Positions 54,083-63,290 of a DNA stretch of 64,000 nt are shown here, piece by piece (position 1 is the first letter of the stretch; each line of letters begins with the position of its first letter). A model generated the notes under the pieces. It made no database searches. It saw nothing but the letters and a program-made list of their open reading frames with translations, and was not told the DNA's origin. The DNA is from Parvibaculum sp963696585 (GTDB lineage: Bacteria > Pseudomonadota > Alphaproteobacteria > Parvibaculales > Parvibaculaceae), in the NCBI GenBank assembly GCA_963696585.1, contig CAVOKW010000009.1, positions 39,580 to 103,579 of the forward strand, read 5' to 3'. Both the position numbers and the translations under genes were made by a program.

Positions 54083-55361
54083 AGCGCAGCGCCTCCACAG
54101 GATCGAGCGAGGCCGCCCGCCAGGCGGGATAAAGCGTCGCGGCAAAGGACAGGAACAGCGCCATGCCGACAACAAGCGCCACTTCCGTTGAATCGACTTC
54201 AGCCGGCATATGACTCAGAAAATAGATTTCCGGCGAGAAAAGTTCCGTGCCCGAAAGTTCCGAAAGCCATTGGCGCAGGGTTTCGATGTTGAGGCAGAAG
54301 ACAAGCCCGAGGGCAAAGCCCGCCAGGGTGCCGACGACGCCGATTGAGGCACCGGAAATGAAGAAGACGCGCATGACGGATCCGCGTGTCGCGCCCATGG
54401 TGCGCAAAACGGCAATGTCGCGGCCTTTGTCCTTCACCAGCATGATGAGGCCGGAAATGATGTTGAGCGCCGCCACAATGAGGATGAGCGTGAGGATGAG
54501 GAACATCACATTGCGCTCCACCTGAAGCGCATTGAAGAAGCTCGAATTGGTCTGCTGCCAGGTGACGACATCGCAGCAGGAACCTGCCGCTTGCGCCACA
54601 GGCAGGGCGTAGCCGTGAACGATGTCGGGCTTGTCGATCATGACTTCGAGGGCGCCAACCCCCTCGCCTGTCCGGAAAAAGGCCTGGGCCTGATCGAGCG
54701 GCATGAAGACAAAACTTGAATCATATTCCGACATGCCGATCTCGAAGATTGCTGCCACCGTATAGGCCTTGACGCGAGGCGCTGTGCCGAAAGGCGTGAT
54801 GGAGCCGCGCGGCGACATCAGCGTGATCTGGTCGCCAATGCCGATGCCCATGGATTGCGCCAGACGCGTGCCGATGGCGACGCTATCGCTCGTCATGTTG
54901 TCGAGTGTGCCCAGCATCACATGATCGGAAACGGCTTTGAGATTTTTGAGGTCATCAATACGCATGCCGCGCACCAATGCACCCGTCGCATTGGTGCGGG
55001 TCGAGGCAAGCACCTGACCATCGACAAGCGGCGTCACGCTGAGGACACCGGGGACATGACGCACACGTTCCGCCACGGTATCAAAATCATTCACATAGCT
55101 GGTGATGCCACGCACGAATATATGGCCATTCAAACCGAGAATGCGCGAAAGAAGCTCGGTGCGAAAGCCGTTCATGACCGACATGACAATGATGAGCGTG
55201 GCAACGCCCAGCATGATGCCCGCAAAGGAAAATCCGGCGATGACGGAGATAAAACCCTCGCGGCGGCGCGCCCGCAGATAGCGCATGGCCAGCAGCCATT
55301 CAAAGCGGCCAAAGGGCATGGACTTGCCGGTCTTGCCAGTGGGGCTAACAGAAGTGCTCAT
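54075..55361 (-). CDS. lolC: Lipoprotein-releasing system permease (LolC/LolE family)
   Basis: A 428-residue inner-membrane protein. The LolC/E opening FEWLLAMRYLRARRREGFIS is followed by the first membrane helix (FSFAGIMLGVATLIIVMSVM), then the large periplasmic domain (residues ~60-280). Three helices close it, with the FtsX-like LMLVKDKGRDIAVLRTMGAT region (sequence here LIMLVKDKGRDIAVLRTMGA). A single LolC/E gene, as is usual in Alphaproteobacteria, would form a homodimer with LolD. GGAG precedes ATG 55361. Confidence 0.94.
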   Translation of the reverse strand: MSTSVSPTGKTGKSMPFGRFEWLLAMRYLRARRREGFISVIAGFSFAGIMLGVATLIIVMSVMNGFRTELLSRILGLNGHIFVRGITSYVNDFDTVAERVRHVPGVLSVTPLVDGQVLASTRTNATGALVRGMRIDDLKNLKAVSDHVMLGTLDNMTSDSVAIGTRLAQSMGIGIGDQITLMSPRGSITPFGTAPRVKAYTVAAIFEIGMSEYDSSFVFMPLDQAQAFFRTGEGVGALEVMIDKPDIVHGYALPVAQAAGSCCDVVTWQQTNSSFFNALQVERNVMFLILTLILIVAALNIISGLIMLVKDKGRDIAVLRTMGATRGSVMRVFFISGASIGVVGTLAGFALGLVFCLNIETLRQWLSELSGTELFSPEIYFLSHMPAEVDSTEVALVVGMALFLSFAATLYPAWRAASLDPVEALRYE

Positions 55362-55403
55362 CTCTCTCCTCAAGGCCCCCCGACCGTGTCATGCGATATG
55401 GGT

Positions 55404-56723
55404 TTAACCGGCGAGCTTGGCCAGTGCCGCTTCCAGCGACAATTCGCTGCGCTCGCCCGTGGCGCGATGCTTGATCTCAACCACGCCATTTTTAAGGCCG
55501 CGCGGCCCGACAACAAGCTGCCAGGGCAGACCGATCAGGTCCATGTTGGAGAATTTGGCTCCGGCCCGTTCGTCCGTGTCGTCGTAGAGAACCTCTACAC
55601 CCGCGGCCTTCAACTTTGCGTAAATATCCTCGCAGGCCGCGTCGGTTTCGGCGTCCCCCGACTTGAGGTTGATAAGGCCAACCTTGAAGGGCGCAACGGC
55701 CTCTGGCCAGATGATTCCGTTTTCGTCGTGGCAGGCTTCGATGATGCCGCCGACAAGACGCGACACACCCACGCCATAAGAACCGCCATGGACGGGTCGA
55801 TCAACACCATCAGGACATGTCACGATGGCCTTCATGGCTTCGGAATATTTCGTGCCGAAGTAGAAAACCTGGCCGACTTCGATGCCGCGTGTGTTGACGC
55901 GCTTGTCTTGCGGCACTTCCGCTTCAAAGCGGGCTGCGTCATGCACATCTTCTGTCGCGGCGTATAGATCGGTCCATTTGGCGATCACCGGCGCAAGGTC
56001 GCTGTTATAGTCGATATCGGCCGGTGGTGGCGGCAGGTCGAGCACGTCCTTGTTGATGAAGACGCCAGATTCACCCGTTTCCGCCAGAATGATGAACTCA
56101 TGGCTCAGGTCGCCACCGATCGGCCCGGTTTCGGCGCGCATCGGAATGGCCTTGAGGCCCATGCGCGCAAACATGCGCAGATAGGCAACGAACATGCGGT
56201 TATAAGAGCGCCGCGCGGCGGCTTCGTCGATGTCGAAGGAGTAGGCATCCTTCATCAGGAACTCGCGACCACGCATGACGCCAAAGCGCGGGCGCTGCTC
56301 GTCACGGAACTTCCACTGTGTGTGATAAAGATTGAGCGGCAGGGCGCGATAGGATTTCACATAGGAGCGGAAGATCTCCGTGATCATTTCCTCATTCGTC
56401 GGACCGTAAAGCAGTTCACGCTCATGGCGGTCCTTGATGCGCAGCATTTCCGGGCCATAGGCATCATAGCGACCGCTTTCGCGCCACAGATCCGCAAGCT
56501 GAAGCGTGGGCATCAGAAGTTCGATGGCACCTGCCCGGTCCATTTCCTCGCGCACGATCTGTTCGATCTTGCGCAGCACGGCAAAGCCCAGCGGCAGCCA
56601 GGCATAAATGCCAGCCGCTTCCTGGCGCATCATGCCGGCGCGCAGCATCAGCCGATGCGAGACAATCTGGGCCTCGGCAGGGTTTTCCTTGAGGGTCGGC
56701 AGGAAATATCTCGACAGGCGCAT
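55404..56723 (-). CDS. proS: Prolyl-tRNA synthetase (short alphaproteobacterial type)
   Basis: Class II synthetase of 439 residues. MRLSRYFLPTLKENPAEAQI is the typical opening; YAWLPLGFAVLRKIEQIVREE, LLYGPTNEEMITEIFRSYV and TQWKFRDEQRPRFGVMRGRE are class II motif regions. The cis-editing insertion of the E. coli enzyme is absent: the sequence passes from GGDLSHEF to the catalytic TRGIEVGQVFYFGTKYS with only a short segment. The C-terminal anticodon domain starts near VGLINLKSGD. lolC follows 42 bases downstream. Confidence 0.96.
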   Translation of the reverse strand: MRLSRYFLPTLKENPAEAQIVSHRLMLRAGMMRQEAAGIYAWLPLGFAVLRKIEQIVREEMDRAGAIELLMPTLQLADLWRESGRYDAYGPEMLRIKDRHERELLYGPTNEEMITEIFRSYVKSYRALPLNLYHTQWKFRDEQRPRFGVMRGREFLMKDAYSFDIDEAAARRSYNRMFVAYLRMFARMGLKAIPMRAETGPIGGDLSHEFIILAETGESGVFINKDVLDLPPPPADIDYNSDLAPVIAKWTDLYAATEDVHDAARFEAEVPQDKRVNTRGIEVGQVFYFGTKYSEAMKAIVTCPDGVDRPVHGGSYGVGVSRLVGGIIEACHDENGIIWPEAVAPFKVGLINLKSGDAETDAACEDIYAKLKAAGVEVLYDDTDERAGAKFSNMDLIGLPWQLVVGPRGLKNGVVEIKHRATGERSELSLEAALAKLAG

Positions 56724-56832
56724 TTTAGTCCTTGGCGGGCGTGAAAGGAGACGGCGCCCGTCAGGCGGGCACAAAGGGCACGAATGGCCGTCGCAGGAAG
56801 GCTGCCCCGGCTCTTGTTTTCGGCTTCAAGTA

Positions 56833-58542
56833 TTAGGGGGTCGCCACCGGATTCGCAATGTTGCCGCTATCAGCCGACCGGCGCGAAATCACCCCTCCCA
56901 GATAGGCCCGGACATTGACGGGGGGCGGCTCTATCACGCCGCGCCCCGTATAGAGCCCATAAGGGCCGGCCAGCAACTCTTCGGCGCTGTAGCCCATGTC
57001 CACGTCATAGGTCCGGTCGATCTGGTTGCGCAGGTTTTGCTCCGCTTCATACCAGCGCTGCTTGTCGCGCCCATCAGGGCAGGTTGCCAGTTCCGCCGGG
57101 TCGCTCGCGCCCCAACGCCGCTCCACACAATGATAAGGATCAAAGGAAAGCTTGAAGAGCCGGTTCAGGATGTCGTCAAAAGTGAGGGAGACCGGCGCGC
57201 CATCGGACTTGCGATAGGTGATGACACAACGCGCGCTTTCTGTCTCATAAGTCTTGAGCAAGTCCGCTTCCAGCGCGGTGCCGTCATATTTCAGGCGTTG
57301 ATTCCTGACCATGCCCAGCTTCACGAACTCGACTGTCTGGTCATAAAGCTCCTTGAAACCGGTTTTAAGACGGGCGTCGCGCGAGGGCGTGGAATAAAGT
57401 TCCCACACGCCATCGGTGCCATAAATATTGCGCGGCAGGCGCGCGGGCGGCGTCATCAGATTGGTCTTCTCCTCAAGCGCAATATCGACGGCCTTATTGC
57501 GTGATTTGAGGTCCTGACAGATCGATTGGACCATCGCCTTCATTTCATCAATGGGATGATATTCAAGCTCGCCAACCGAGAGTCGCGAGCGGATATATTT
57601 GTAGAAATCCATGCTCTCGCCATCGAGTTCCCATTTGGCCTGAGACCAGAGATAAGGTGAGACAGGCGGATTGCCGGTATATTGCTCCAGCGAGAAATCC
57701 CCGATCTCGCTATTACGCGCACCAACTATCTTGCCGCCCACATAGACGCCGGCGGCGTTTTGGCGGGCGCCGACAAGACGGATGGGACGCCACTTCTGGA
57801 AGATCGACCCCAGCGCGGGCGAGGTACGCAGAAATTCCTTGCCGACAAAGGACCGGCTCAGCGTGTGGTCTGGATGTGACGAGAAAATAAGGATGCGTCC
57901 GCCCGGCTCCACTTTCCAGATGGTGGCCGCGTGGCCATTCACATCATAGGCTATGGTGCCCGGAACAATGGCGCGACGATCAATGCGCGGCGAATACATG
58001 TCGTTGAACATGACAGGATCATCGCTGTCGGCATTGTGTCGATACATGGCCGTGGAGATGGTCCAGGGCAGGCTCATGATGATGGGCAGGGCGGGCACGC
58101 CTGACGCCGTGGCAGGCACATCATGGCGCGAGACAACCACATTGCCGCCGGGCGAATAACGAATATCCGTGCCCGGTCCATCTGCGGACTGCATGGCGGT
58201 GGCATAGCTGAAGGGCAGACCATTTTTCCAGGCGTAATAGGCGCGCAGCACATAGGGCGTGTCGGCACAATCCACGAGCCATTTGATGCCCTTGGGATCG
58301 CTATCGATGAAGGGATTGGCGGCCGGATCTTTCAGGCATTGATCCAGAGACCAGCAATCGGCTTCACCGATGCGGCGGATGAAATCCTGATAGCCTTTCT
58401 CGTCATATTCGCTCCAATGATCCTTGGTGATTTGCCAGGTCGAGGAACCTGCATGGGCTGGCGCGCTCCACGCCAATAGCGGTGCCAGGAGCGCGGCAAA
58501 CAGAAATGGCAATATGACTTTGTTGGACACGAAACTGCTCAC
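56833..58542 (-). CDS. Secreted protein of unknown function, possibly papain-like
   Basis: A 569-residue protein with a clear signal peptide (cleavage near residue 31, SAPAHAG). I recognise no named domain. Two short blocks stand out: VDCADTPYVLRAYYAWKNGL around Cys92, and YDVNGHAATIWKVEPGGR around His204, followed by SSHPDH. A Cys in a DC turn and a His in a GHA strand about 110 residues apart recall papain/NlpC-type cysteine hydrolases; this is inference. Other paired cysteines (63/69 and near the C-terminus) suggest disulfides. It is 72 bases downstream of another secreted-protein gene and probably co-transcribed with it. Confidence 0.75.
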   Translation of the reverse strand: MSSFVSNKVILPFLFAALLAPLLAWSAPAHAGSSTWQITKDHWSEYDEKGYQDFIRRIGEADCWSLDQCLKDPAANPFIDSDPKGIKWLVDCADTPYVLRAYYAWKNGLPFSYATAMQSADGPGTDIRYSPGGNVVVSRHDVPATASGVPALPIIMSLPWTISTAMYRHNADSDDPVMFNDMYSPRIDRRAIVPGTIAYDVNGHAATIWKVEPGGRILIFSSHPDHTLSRSFVGKEFLRTSPALGSIFQKWRPIRLVGARQNAAGVYVGGKIVGARNSEIGDFSLEQYTGNPPVSPYLWSQAKWELDGESMDFYKYIRSRLSVGELEYHPIDEMKAMVQSICQDLKSRNKAVDIALEEKTNLMTPPARLPRNIYGTDGVWELYSTPSRDARLKTGFKELYDQTVEFVKLGMVRNQRLKYDGTALEADLLKTYETESARCVITYRKSDGAPVSLTFDDILNRLFKLSFDPYHCVERRWGASDPAELATCPDGRDKQRWYEAEQNLRNQIDRTYDVDMGYSAEELLAGPYGLYTGRGVIEPPPVNVRAYLGGVISRRSADSGNIANPVATP

Positions 58543-58614
58543 GATACGCGATGATCCATGCGCGCAGAGTCAGGGTCGGTCCATGACTTGTCAAGAAAGG
58601 CTGGTGTATCGGCC

Positions 58615-59082
58615 TTATTTGGCGCCAATGTGATGCAGCCTTGCACAGGCTTGCGACAGCTCGGCTTGTGCACCGGGCATCTCATGTCCATTAATCATGA
58701 TGTGTCCTGTCACGGGATCGACATCGACCTGCGCCACCGCCATCCCGGTTTCTGGCGAGAAGCGCTGATTGGTGCCCTTGAGCGGCATGACCTCAACCGT
58801 GAAACTGTAGACAGGCGCCAAGGCGACTGGCATCGCATCGAGATCGGCAGGCATGACCGGGCTCCCATCCGCTGCAATGCCTGGCTGATAGTCAGCACTG
58901 CCATCGCCCCGATAGGCGGCGAGTGTCCGGCACGCATCGGCGCTAACGGATGTGACTTCCAACGCCCGTTCACCCTCCGAGGCAAAACCACGCGGACCCA
59001 TAAGCATGAGCAGCAGCACCAGCACCAGCGAGGCGCAGGTCCAGAAAGACTGATTGAGTATTTCCAGAAATATTTTCATCAT
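58615..59082 (-). CDS. Secreted or membrane-anchored hypothetical protein
   Basis: A 155-residue protein with a hydrophobic N-terminal segment (SFWTCASLVLVLLLMLMGPR) that may be a signal peptide or anchor. The rest contains two or three cysteines and VDPVTGHIMINGHEMPG near the end. No family recognised. It precedes the 569-residue secreted protein in the same direction. A longer frame on the opposite strand (58558-59109) lacks a signal peptide and looks like a shadow, so I prefer this one. Confidence 0.65.
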   Translation of the reverse strand: MMKIFLEILNQSFWTCASLVLVLLLMLMGPRGFASEGERALEVTSVSADACRTLAAYRGDGSADYQPGIAADGSPVMPADLDAMPVALAPVYSFTVEVMPLKGTNQRFSPETGMAVAQVDVDPVTGHIMINGHEMPGAQAELSQACARLHHIGAK

Positions 59083-59224
59083 GGCACCAGTGTCGCTCTG
59101 GCGGATTAAAAATCAGCGCGCCGCATTTTTAAAATTTTAAACGATTGGCTGATTTGCAGCCTTCCGGCGCTTTGATGGGCGCGCGAAATAAGTGGAATGG
59201 AACTGACAGAATATCATTCCAAAA

Positions 59225-59434
59225 ATGTTAGTCTGAGGGCAAAAAATGAGAGAAAACAGCGTGACATGATGAAAATGCGTCTGTATATTTCCCACCACAA
59301 AGAGGGAACAGCGCAGAATGCGCGGCCCAGGTTTAGGGAGTAAACGCTGACCGACCGGACCAAAACCGGTATGGGCGCGATATGAGGGAAGACTAAGAAA
59401 GCAAGGCCACGAAAGTGGGCCTTGCTTTTTTTTG
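59225..59434 (+). ncRNA. Candidate small RNA with intrinsic terminator
   Basis: The 406-bp gap 59083-59488 lies between leftward genes, yet carries a textbook terminator on the plus strand (59399-59433). Just before it are two small hairpins: GTTTA-GGGAG-TAAAC (59331-59345) and ACCGG-ACCAAAA-CCGGT (59354-59370). No plus-strand gene lies upstream that would need this terminator, so an independent transcript is likely. The 5' end is a guess. A 25-codon frame (59266-59343, from MMKMRLYISHHKEG) lies within it and could make it a small mRNA or dual-function RNA. Confidence 0.55.
59399..59433 (+). terminator. Intrinsic terminator of the candidate small RNA
   Basis: AAGCAAGGCC (59399-59408) pairs with GGCCTTGCTT (59418-59427), followed by a run of eight Ts (59426-59433). 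On the minus strand there is no T tract of this quality after the stem. Confidence 0.9.
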
Positions 59435-59488
59435 TTCTGTACTGGCTGAAGACAAAGAGGACGCGCAGCGGGACCGCCCTCTATTGCA

Positions 59489-59764
59489 TCAATATTTTCC
59501 GGTGAAAGCCGGCATGAAGGGGATGTCTTCAAAGCTGAAGGGCGAGGCGACCACCAGATAATAGACCCCCAGCCAGACAAAAGCTGCCAAAACGCTCGTG
59601 ACGAGAACCTTCCGCAGCATGAGCGGCTTCGCTGGCGCGCTGGCACTGCTGCCAGGAACAACCGCATGGCTCTCTTCCTGGGTGACAACGCCCCAGGGCA
59701 ATATGGCGAACAACACGGTCCACCAGATCACAGCATAAATGGCGAGTCCGGCCATGAGTGTCAT
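59489..59764 (-). CDS. DUF1467 family membrane protein
   Basis: A 91-residue protein with two membrane helices: MTLMAGLAIYAVIWWTVLFA near the start and VTSVLAAFVWLGVYYLV near the end. ILPWGVVTQEE between them is the family landmark. It ends FEDIPFMPAFTGKY. Function unknown; in Alphaproteobacteria it lies between mce and proS, as here. ATG 59764 begins four bases after the mce stop; an ATG at 59755 is an alternative. Confidence 0.88.
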   Translation of the reverse strand: MTLMAGLAIYAVIWWTVLFAILPWGVVTQEESHAVVPGSSASAPAKPLMLRKVLVTSVLAAFVWLGVYYLVVASPFSFEDIPFMPAFTGKY

Positions 59765-59768
59765 GGGA

Positions 59769-60173
59769 TCAGGCCTGTTCCAGTTCGACCAGCGTGCCGT
59801 AGAGGTCTTTGGGGTGGAGGAAGACAACTGGCTTGCCATGCGCCCCGATGCGCGGCTTGCCTGTGCCGGTGATGGTGATGCCCTGCTCATTCACCTGCTC
59901 GCAGGCAGCATTGATGTCGTCCACCTCGATGCAGATATGGTGGATGCCGCCCTTGGGGTTCTTGGCGAGGAAGCCGGCAATCGGCGAGTCCTCGCCCAGT
60001 GGTTCCAGAAGCTCGATCTTGGTGTTGCCGAGATCAACGAAAACGGTCGTCACACCATGGTCTGGCTGAGGAACAGCCGCAGACACCCTGGCGCTGAACT
60101 TGACGCGATACATTTCACCGGCGGCGCGCACATCCGGAACGGCGATGGCGACATGATTGAGCTGACCGAGCAT
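59769..60173 (-). CDS. mce: Methylmalonyl-CoA epimerase
   Basis: A 134-residue VOC-fold enzyme interconverting (S)- and (R)-methylmalonyl-CoA in propionate metabolism. Landmarks: LNHVAIAVPDVRAAGEMYR with the metal-binding His, TTVFVDLGNTKIELLEPLGE, GGIHHICIEVDDI (second metal His) and KDLYGTLVELEQ (metal Glu). The length is typical. It follows rnj on the same strand. Confidence 0.95.
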   Translation of the reverse strand: MLGQLNHVAIAVPDVRAAGEMYRVKFSARVSAAVPQPDHGVTTVFVDLGNTKIELLEPLGEDSPIAGFLAKNPKGGIHHICIEVDDINAACEQVNEQGITITGTGKPRIGAHGKPVVFLHPKDLYGTLVELEQA

Positions 60174-60242
60174 CGAATTTTCCTCGACTGCGAATGACTG
60201 GTTCTATTATTTAGGCCCGTTCCCCCCGAGGGGCAAGCGGTG

Positions 60243-61946
60243 TCAGATACGGGTCACAACAACCTCGACGGCGGGCTTCTTGCCCCATTCGCGACGCAGC
60301 GCACCGCGCACGGCACGGCGCATGAGCTCGGCTACGGTATCATCGTCGCCACGCCGTTTGGGTGGCAGCTTGTCGAGAGCGCCGTCAATGGCGTCGAGCG
60401 CTATATCCTCAAACAAGGCGCCGTCGGAATCCGCCTCCGGCAGGCCGATCAGGCGCACCTGCGGATCACCCCGCACCCTGCCCTCCCCATCAAGCACCAG
60501 CGAAACAAAGACAGAGCCGGAAAAGGCAAGTTTGCGGCGCTCCGAAACCGCACCTTCGTCCGAGGAAGTCAGCACTTCGCCATCGAGATAGAGGCGACCC
60601 GAGGGGGCCTCATCAATGATCTCGGCAAGGCCGGGCGCCAGGCGCAGCATCAGTCCGTTGCGTATGACGATCTGCTCGGGCACCTGAAGCTCACGGGCCA
60701 GAGCGGCATGTTCGGCAAGATGCCGTGCCTCGCCATGCACCGGCACGGCAATGCGGGGCCGGATCATCTGATACATGCGGGCAAGCTCATCCCGGCAGGG
60801 ATGGCCGGAGACATGGACAAAATGATCCTTCTCCGTCACCACGCGGATGCCGCGTTCGGCGAGCGTGTTCTGCAATTCAAAGATCGAGGTTTCATTGCCC
60901 GGAATGATACGCGAGGAAAAAATGACCGTGTCACCCTCCTCCAGCACGATATTGGGATGATTATCCATCGCGATGCGGGCCAGCGCCGCACGCGGCTCGC
61001 CCTGACTGCCGGTGCAGCAATAGAGCACCTTGTCGGGCGGCAGATAGCCCGCATCATGCTCCGTCAGAAAAGGCGCGAGGCCTTGCAGATAGCCAGCGTC
61101 GCGCGCGGCAGACGTGATGCGAAACATCGCGCGACCGGCGAGCACGACATGGCGGTCGCAGGCTTGCGCAGCGCGTGCGATGCTTTCAAGCCGTGCGACA
61201 TTGGACGCGAATGTCGTGACGGCGACGCGGCCCGTCATCGGCTGGATAAGTTCTATGAGGCTCCTGGCCACGTCTGCCTCCGAACCCGACGTGCCGGGCG
61301 AGAAGACATTGGTGCTGTCGCAGACGATGGCCAGCACGCCTTCATCGCCGATTTCAGTGAGCCGCTTCAAGTCCATGTCGTCGCCAACCAGCGGATCAGG
61401 GTCAATCTTCCAGTCGCCGGTATGCATGACGAGGCCAAGCGGCGTTCGGATCGCCAGTGCATTGGGTTCCGGGATCGAATGGGTCAGCGTCACGAGCTCG
61501 ATGTTGAAAGGGCCAATGTCGAACCGCGCACCGAGCGGTACGATATGCATCGGCACCTCATCCTCGATACCCGCTTCAATGAGCTTGGCGCGGACAAGCG
61601 TGGCCGTGAAGGGTGTGGCATAGACCGGGCACCGAAAGCGCGGCCAAAGATGCGCAACGGCGCCAATATGATCTTCATGGGCATGGGTGAGCACAATGGC
61701 CAGGAGGTCGCTGCGCCTTTCGGCGATGAAACCGGGATCCGGCATGATGAGATCAACACCGGGTGTGCGATCATCGCCAAAGGTCACGCCAAGATCGACC
61801 ATGATCCAAAGGCGCGCCGCCTCCGGCCCGTAGCCATAGAGGTTGAGGTTCATGCCGATTTCGCCCGATCCGCCCAGCGGCAGGAAGACGAGTTCGTCAG
61901 TGGCGGACTGATCGCGGCGGCTTTTCTTCGGGATGATTTCGTTCAT
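60243..61946 (-). CDS. rnj: Ribonuclease J
   Basis: A metallo-beta-lactamase/beta-CASP ribonuclease of 567 residues with endo- and 5'-3' exonuclease activity in the family. The start has VFLPLGGSGEIGMNLNLYG. The zinc motif is VLTHAHEDHIGAV, the aspartate region MHTGDWKID, and the beta-CASP part shows YCCTGSQGEPRAALARIA, FSSRIIPGNE and HVSGHPCRDEL. The C-terminal domain from about residue 440 is present. Alphaproteobacteria commonly have this enzyme beside birA, as here. Confidence 0.95.
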   Translation of the reverse strand: MNEIIPKKSRRDQSATDELVFLPLGGSGEIGMNLNLYGYGPEAARLWIMVDLGVTFGDDRTPGVDLIMPDPGFIAERRSDLLAIVLTHAHEDHIGAVAHLWPRFRCPVYATPFTATLVRAKLIEAGIEDEVPMHIVPLGARFDIGPFNIELVTLTHSIPEPNALAIRTPLGLVMHTGDWKIDPDPLVGDDMDLKRLTEIGDEGVLAIVCDSTNVFSPGTSGSEADVARSLIELIQPMTGRVAVTTFASNVARLESIARAAQACDRHVVLAGRAMFRITSAARDAGYLQGLAPFLTEHDAGYLPPDKVLYCCTGSQGEPRAALARIAMDNHPNIVLEEGDTVIFSSRIIPGNETSIFELQNTLAERGIRVVTEKDHFVHVSGHPCRDELARMYQMIRPRIAVPVHGEARHLAEHAALARELQVPEQIVIRNGLMLRLAPGLAEIIDEAPSGRLYLDGEVLTSSDEGAVSERRKLAFSGSVFVSLVLDGEGRVRGDPQVRLIGLPEADSDGALFEDIALDAIDGALDKLPPKRRGDDDTVAELMRRAVRGALRREWGKKPAVEVVVTRI

Positions 61947-61955
61947 GCCAGCAAC

Positions 61956-62735
61956 TTAGTGCGTGAGACCGGGAAAGAACACATCTCCCGCTGTTACATG
62001 ACGCATTTCACCATTGGGCAGGCGTACATCCAGCGCGCCATCGGGCGAAAGACCTTCAAACTGGCCGGTAAATGTTTCATCCGAGAGGCGCACCGTGATC
62101 GGACCGCCAATGCCTTGGGCGCGGGCCAGCCAGGCTTCACGGATGGTGGCAAAGCCCTGAACGCCGCGCCATTGCGCCAGACGATGCTCAAACGCGGCGG
62201 CCAGCGCTGTCAAAGCCTCGGCGGGGGTCACGCGGCCAACGCCCCTCGCCGCCAGCGAGGTGGCGGGATATTCGGTATTTTCCGGGTGCCGGGCGAGATT
62301 GATCCCCATGCCGATGGCGACCCAGGCAACCTCGCTGCCCGCGACGCCCGAACTTTCGAGCAGGATCCCGGCGAGCTTGGCCCCGTCATGCAGCAGGTCA
62401 TTGGGCCATTTGAGCTTGAGGCCGGTCTTGAGATGCGGCGGGAGCAATGTTTCCACGGCGTCGTGAACCGCCACGGCGGCAACAAAAGAAAGTTCCGCCG
62501 CCCGGCGCGGCGTGCAACGGGGCCGCAGAAAAAGCGTGCCCATGAAATTGCCGCCAGGCGAGTCCCAGACACGACCGCGCCGCCCACGCCCGGCGGTCTG
62601 TCGTTCGGCGGTGATCCAGAGTGGCCCGGCCGCATCGCTCTCGCCGAGACGGCGCGCCTCTTCATTGGTGCTGTCGATTTCGACGAAGGCCCGATGACCT
62701 ACGCCTGATGGCAGGATCGGTTGATGATCCGCCAT
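61956..62735 (-). CDS. birA: Biotin--[acetyl-CoA-carboxylase] ligase
   Basis: A 259-residue biotin protein ligase lacking the N-terminal DNA-binding domain of E. coli BirA, so it cannot be a repressor. The biotin/AMP loop is QTAGRGRRGRVWDSPGGN. The catalytic KWPNDLL and GILLES blocks follow, then IGMGINLA and a small C-terminal SH3-like domain (GALDVRLPNGEMRHV). It starts three bases after the nuoN stop and ends ten bases before rnj. Confidence 0.95.
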   Translation of the reverse strand: MADHQPILPSGVGHRAFVEIDSTNEEARRLGESDAAGPLWITAERQTAGRGRRGRVWDSPGGNFMGTLFLRPRCTPRRAAELSFVAAVAVHDAVETLLPPHLKTGLKLKWPNDLLHDGAKLAGILLESSGVAGSEVAWVAIGMGINLARHPENTEYPATSLAARGVGRVTPAEALTALAAAFEHRLAQWRGVQGFATIREAWLARAQGIGGPITVRLSDETFTGQFEGLSPDGALDVRLPNGEMRHVTAGDVFFPGLTH

Positions 62736-62738
62736 GCG

Positions 62739-63290
62739 TCAGGGCATGAGCGCGGCAGCGGCAGACTGCGCCGCGACCAGCAGGGGTGCCGGGTAGACGA
62801 AGAAGACCAGCGTGAAGAGACCTGAGAGCGTGAGAATGGCGTTCAACTCGCCCGGTACAGGCTGGATGAAGGCTTCGGCCGGCTCATCGAAATACATGAT
62901 CTTGACAATGCGCAGATAATAGAAGGCGCCAACGACGCTTGAGAGCACGCCGATGATGGCGAGCGGCCAGAGACCGGCTTGCACGGCGGCCATGAAGACA
63001 TAGAACTTGCCGAAAAAGCCCGCGAGCGGCGGCACGCCCGCCAGCGAGAACATGAGCATGGCAAGGGCGAAGGCAAACATGGGCTGGGTGCGCGAGAGAC
63101 CGGCGAGATCATTGATCGACTCGACCATGCCTTCCTTGCGACGCATGGCGAGGATGCAGCAGAAGACGCCCGCATTCATGATGACATAGATCACCAGATA
63201 AACCAGAACGCCGCGAATGCCTGTCTCCGTGCCTGCCGCGAGGCCGACAAGGGCAAAGCCCATATGCGCAATCGAACTATAGGCGATCAG
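62739..63290 (-). pseudogene. nuoN: NADH-quinone oxidoreductase subunit N, 3' part only
   Basis: The C-terminal ~184 residues of NuoN, a proton-pumping membrane subunit of complex I. LIAYSSIAHMGFALVGLAAG is a diagnostic loop and helix. GVLVYLVIYVIMNAGVFCC, SLAGVPPLAGFFGKFYVF and YYLRIVKIMYFDEP complete the family pattern. Reading upstream, similarity stops just before LIAYSS (about 63290), where RL or a similar pair is expected, and a stop follows at 63309-63311. The missing ~290 residues should lie to the right, but a different sequence is there. In an intact genome this gene would be whole; the break is discussed in the findings. Confidence 0.9.

Noticed and set aside
58558..59109. 183-codon open frame on the plus strand opposite the 155-residue gene
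   Set aside because: No signal peptide, domain or Shine-Dalgarno; the minus-strand frame has an export signal and fits the operon with its neighbour.
60240..62708. 822-codon open frame on the plus strand
   Set aside because: It lies wholly opposite rnj and birA, whose catalytic motifs are intact. Its protein has no recognisable domain; such long antisense frames are common in G+C-rich genes.
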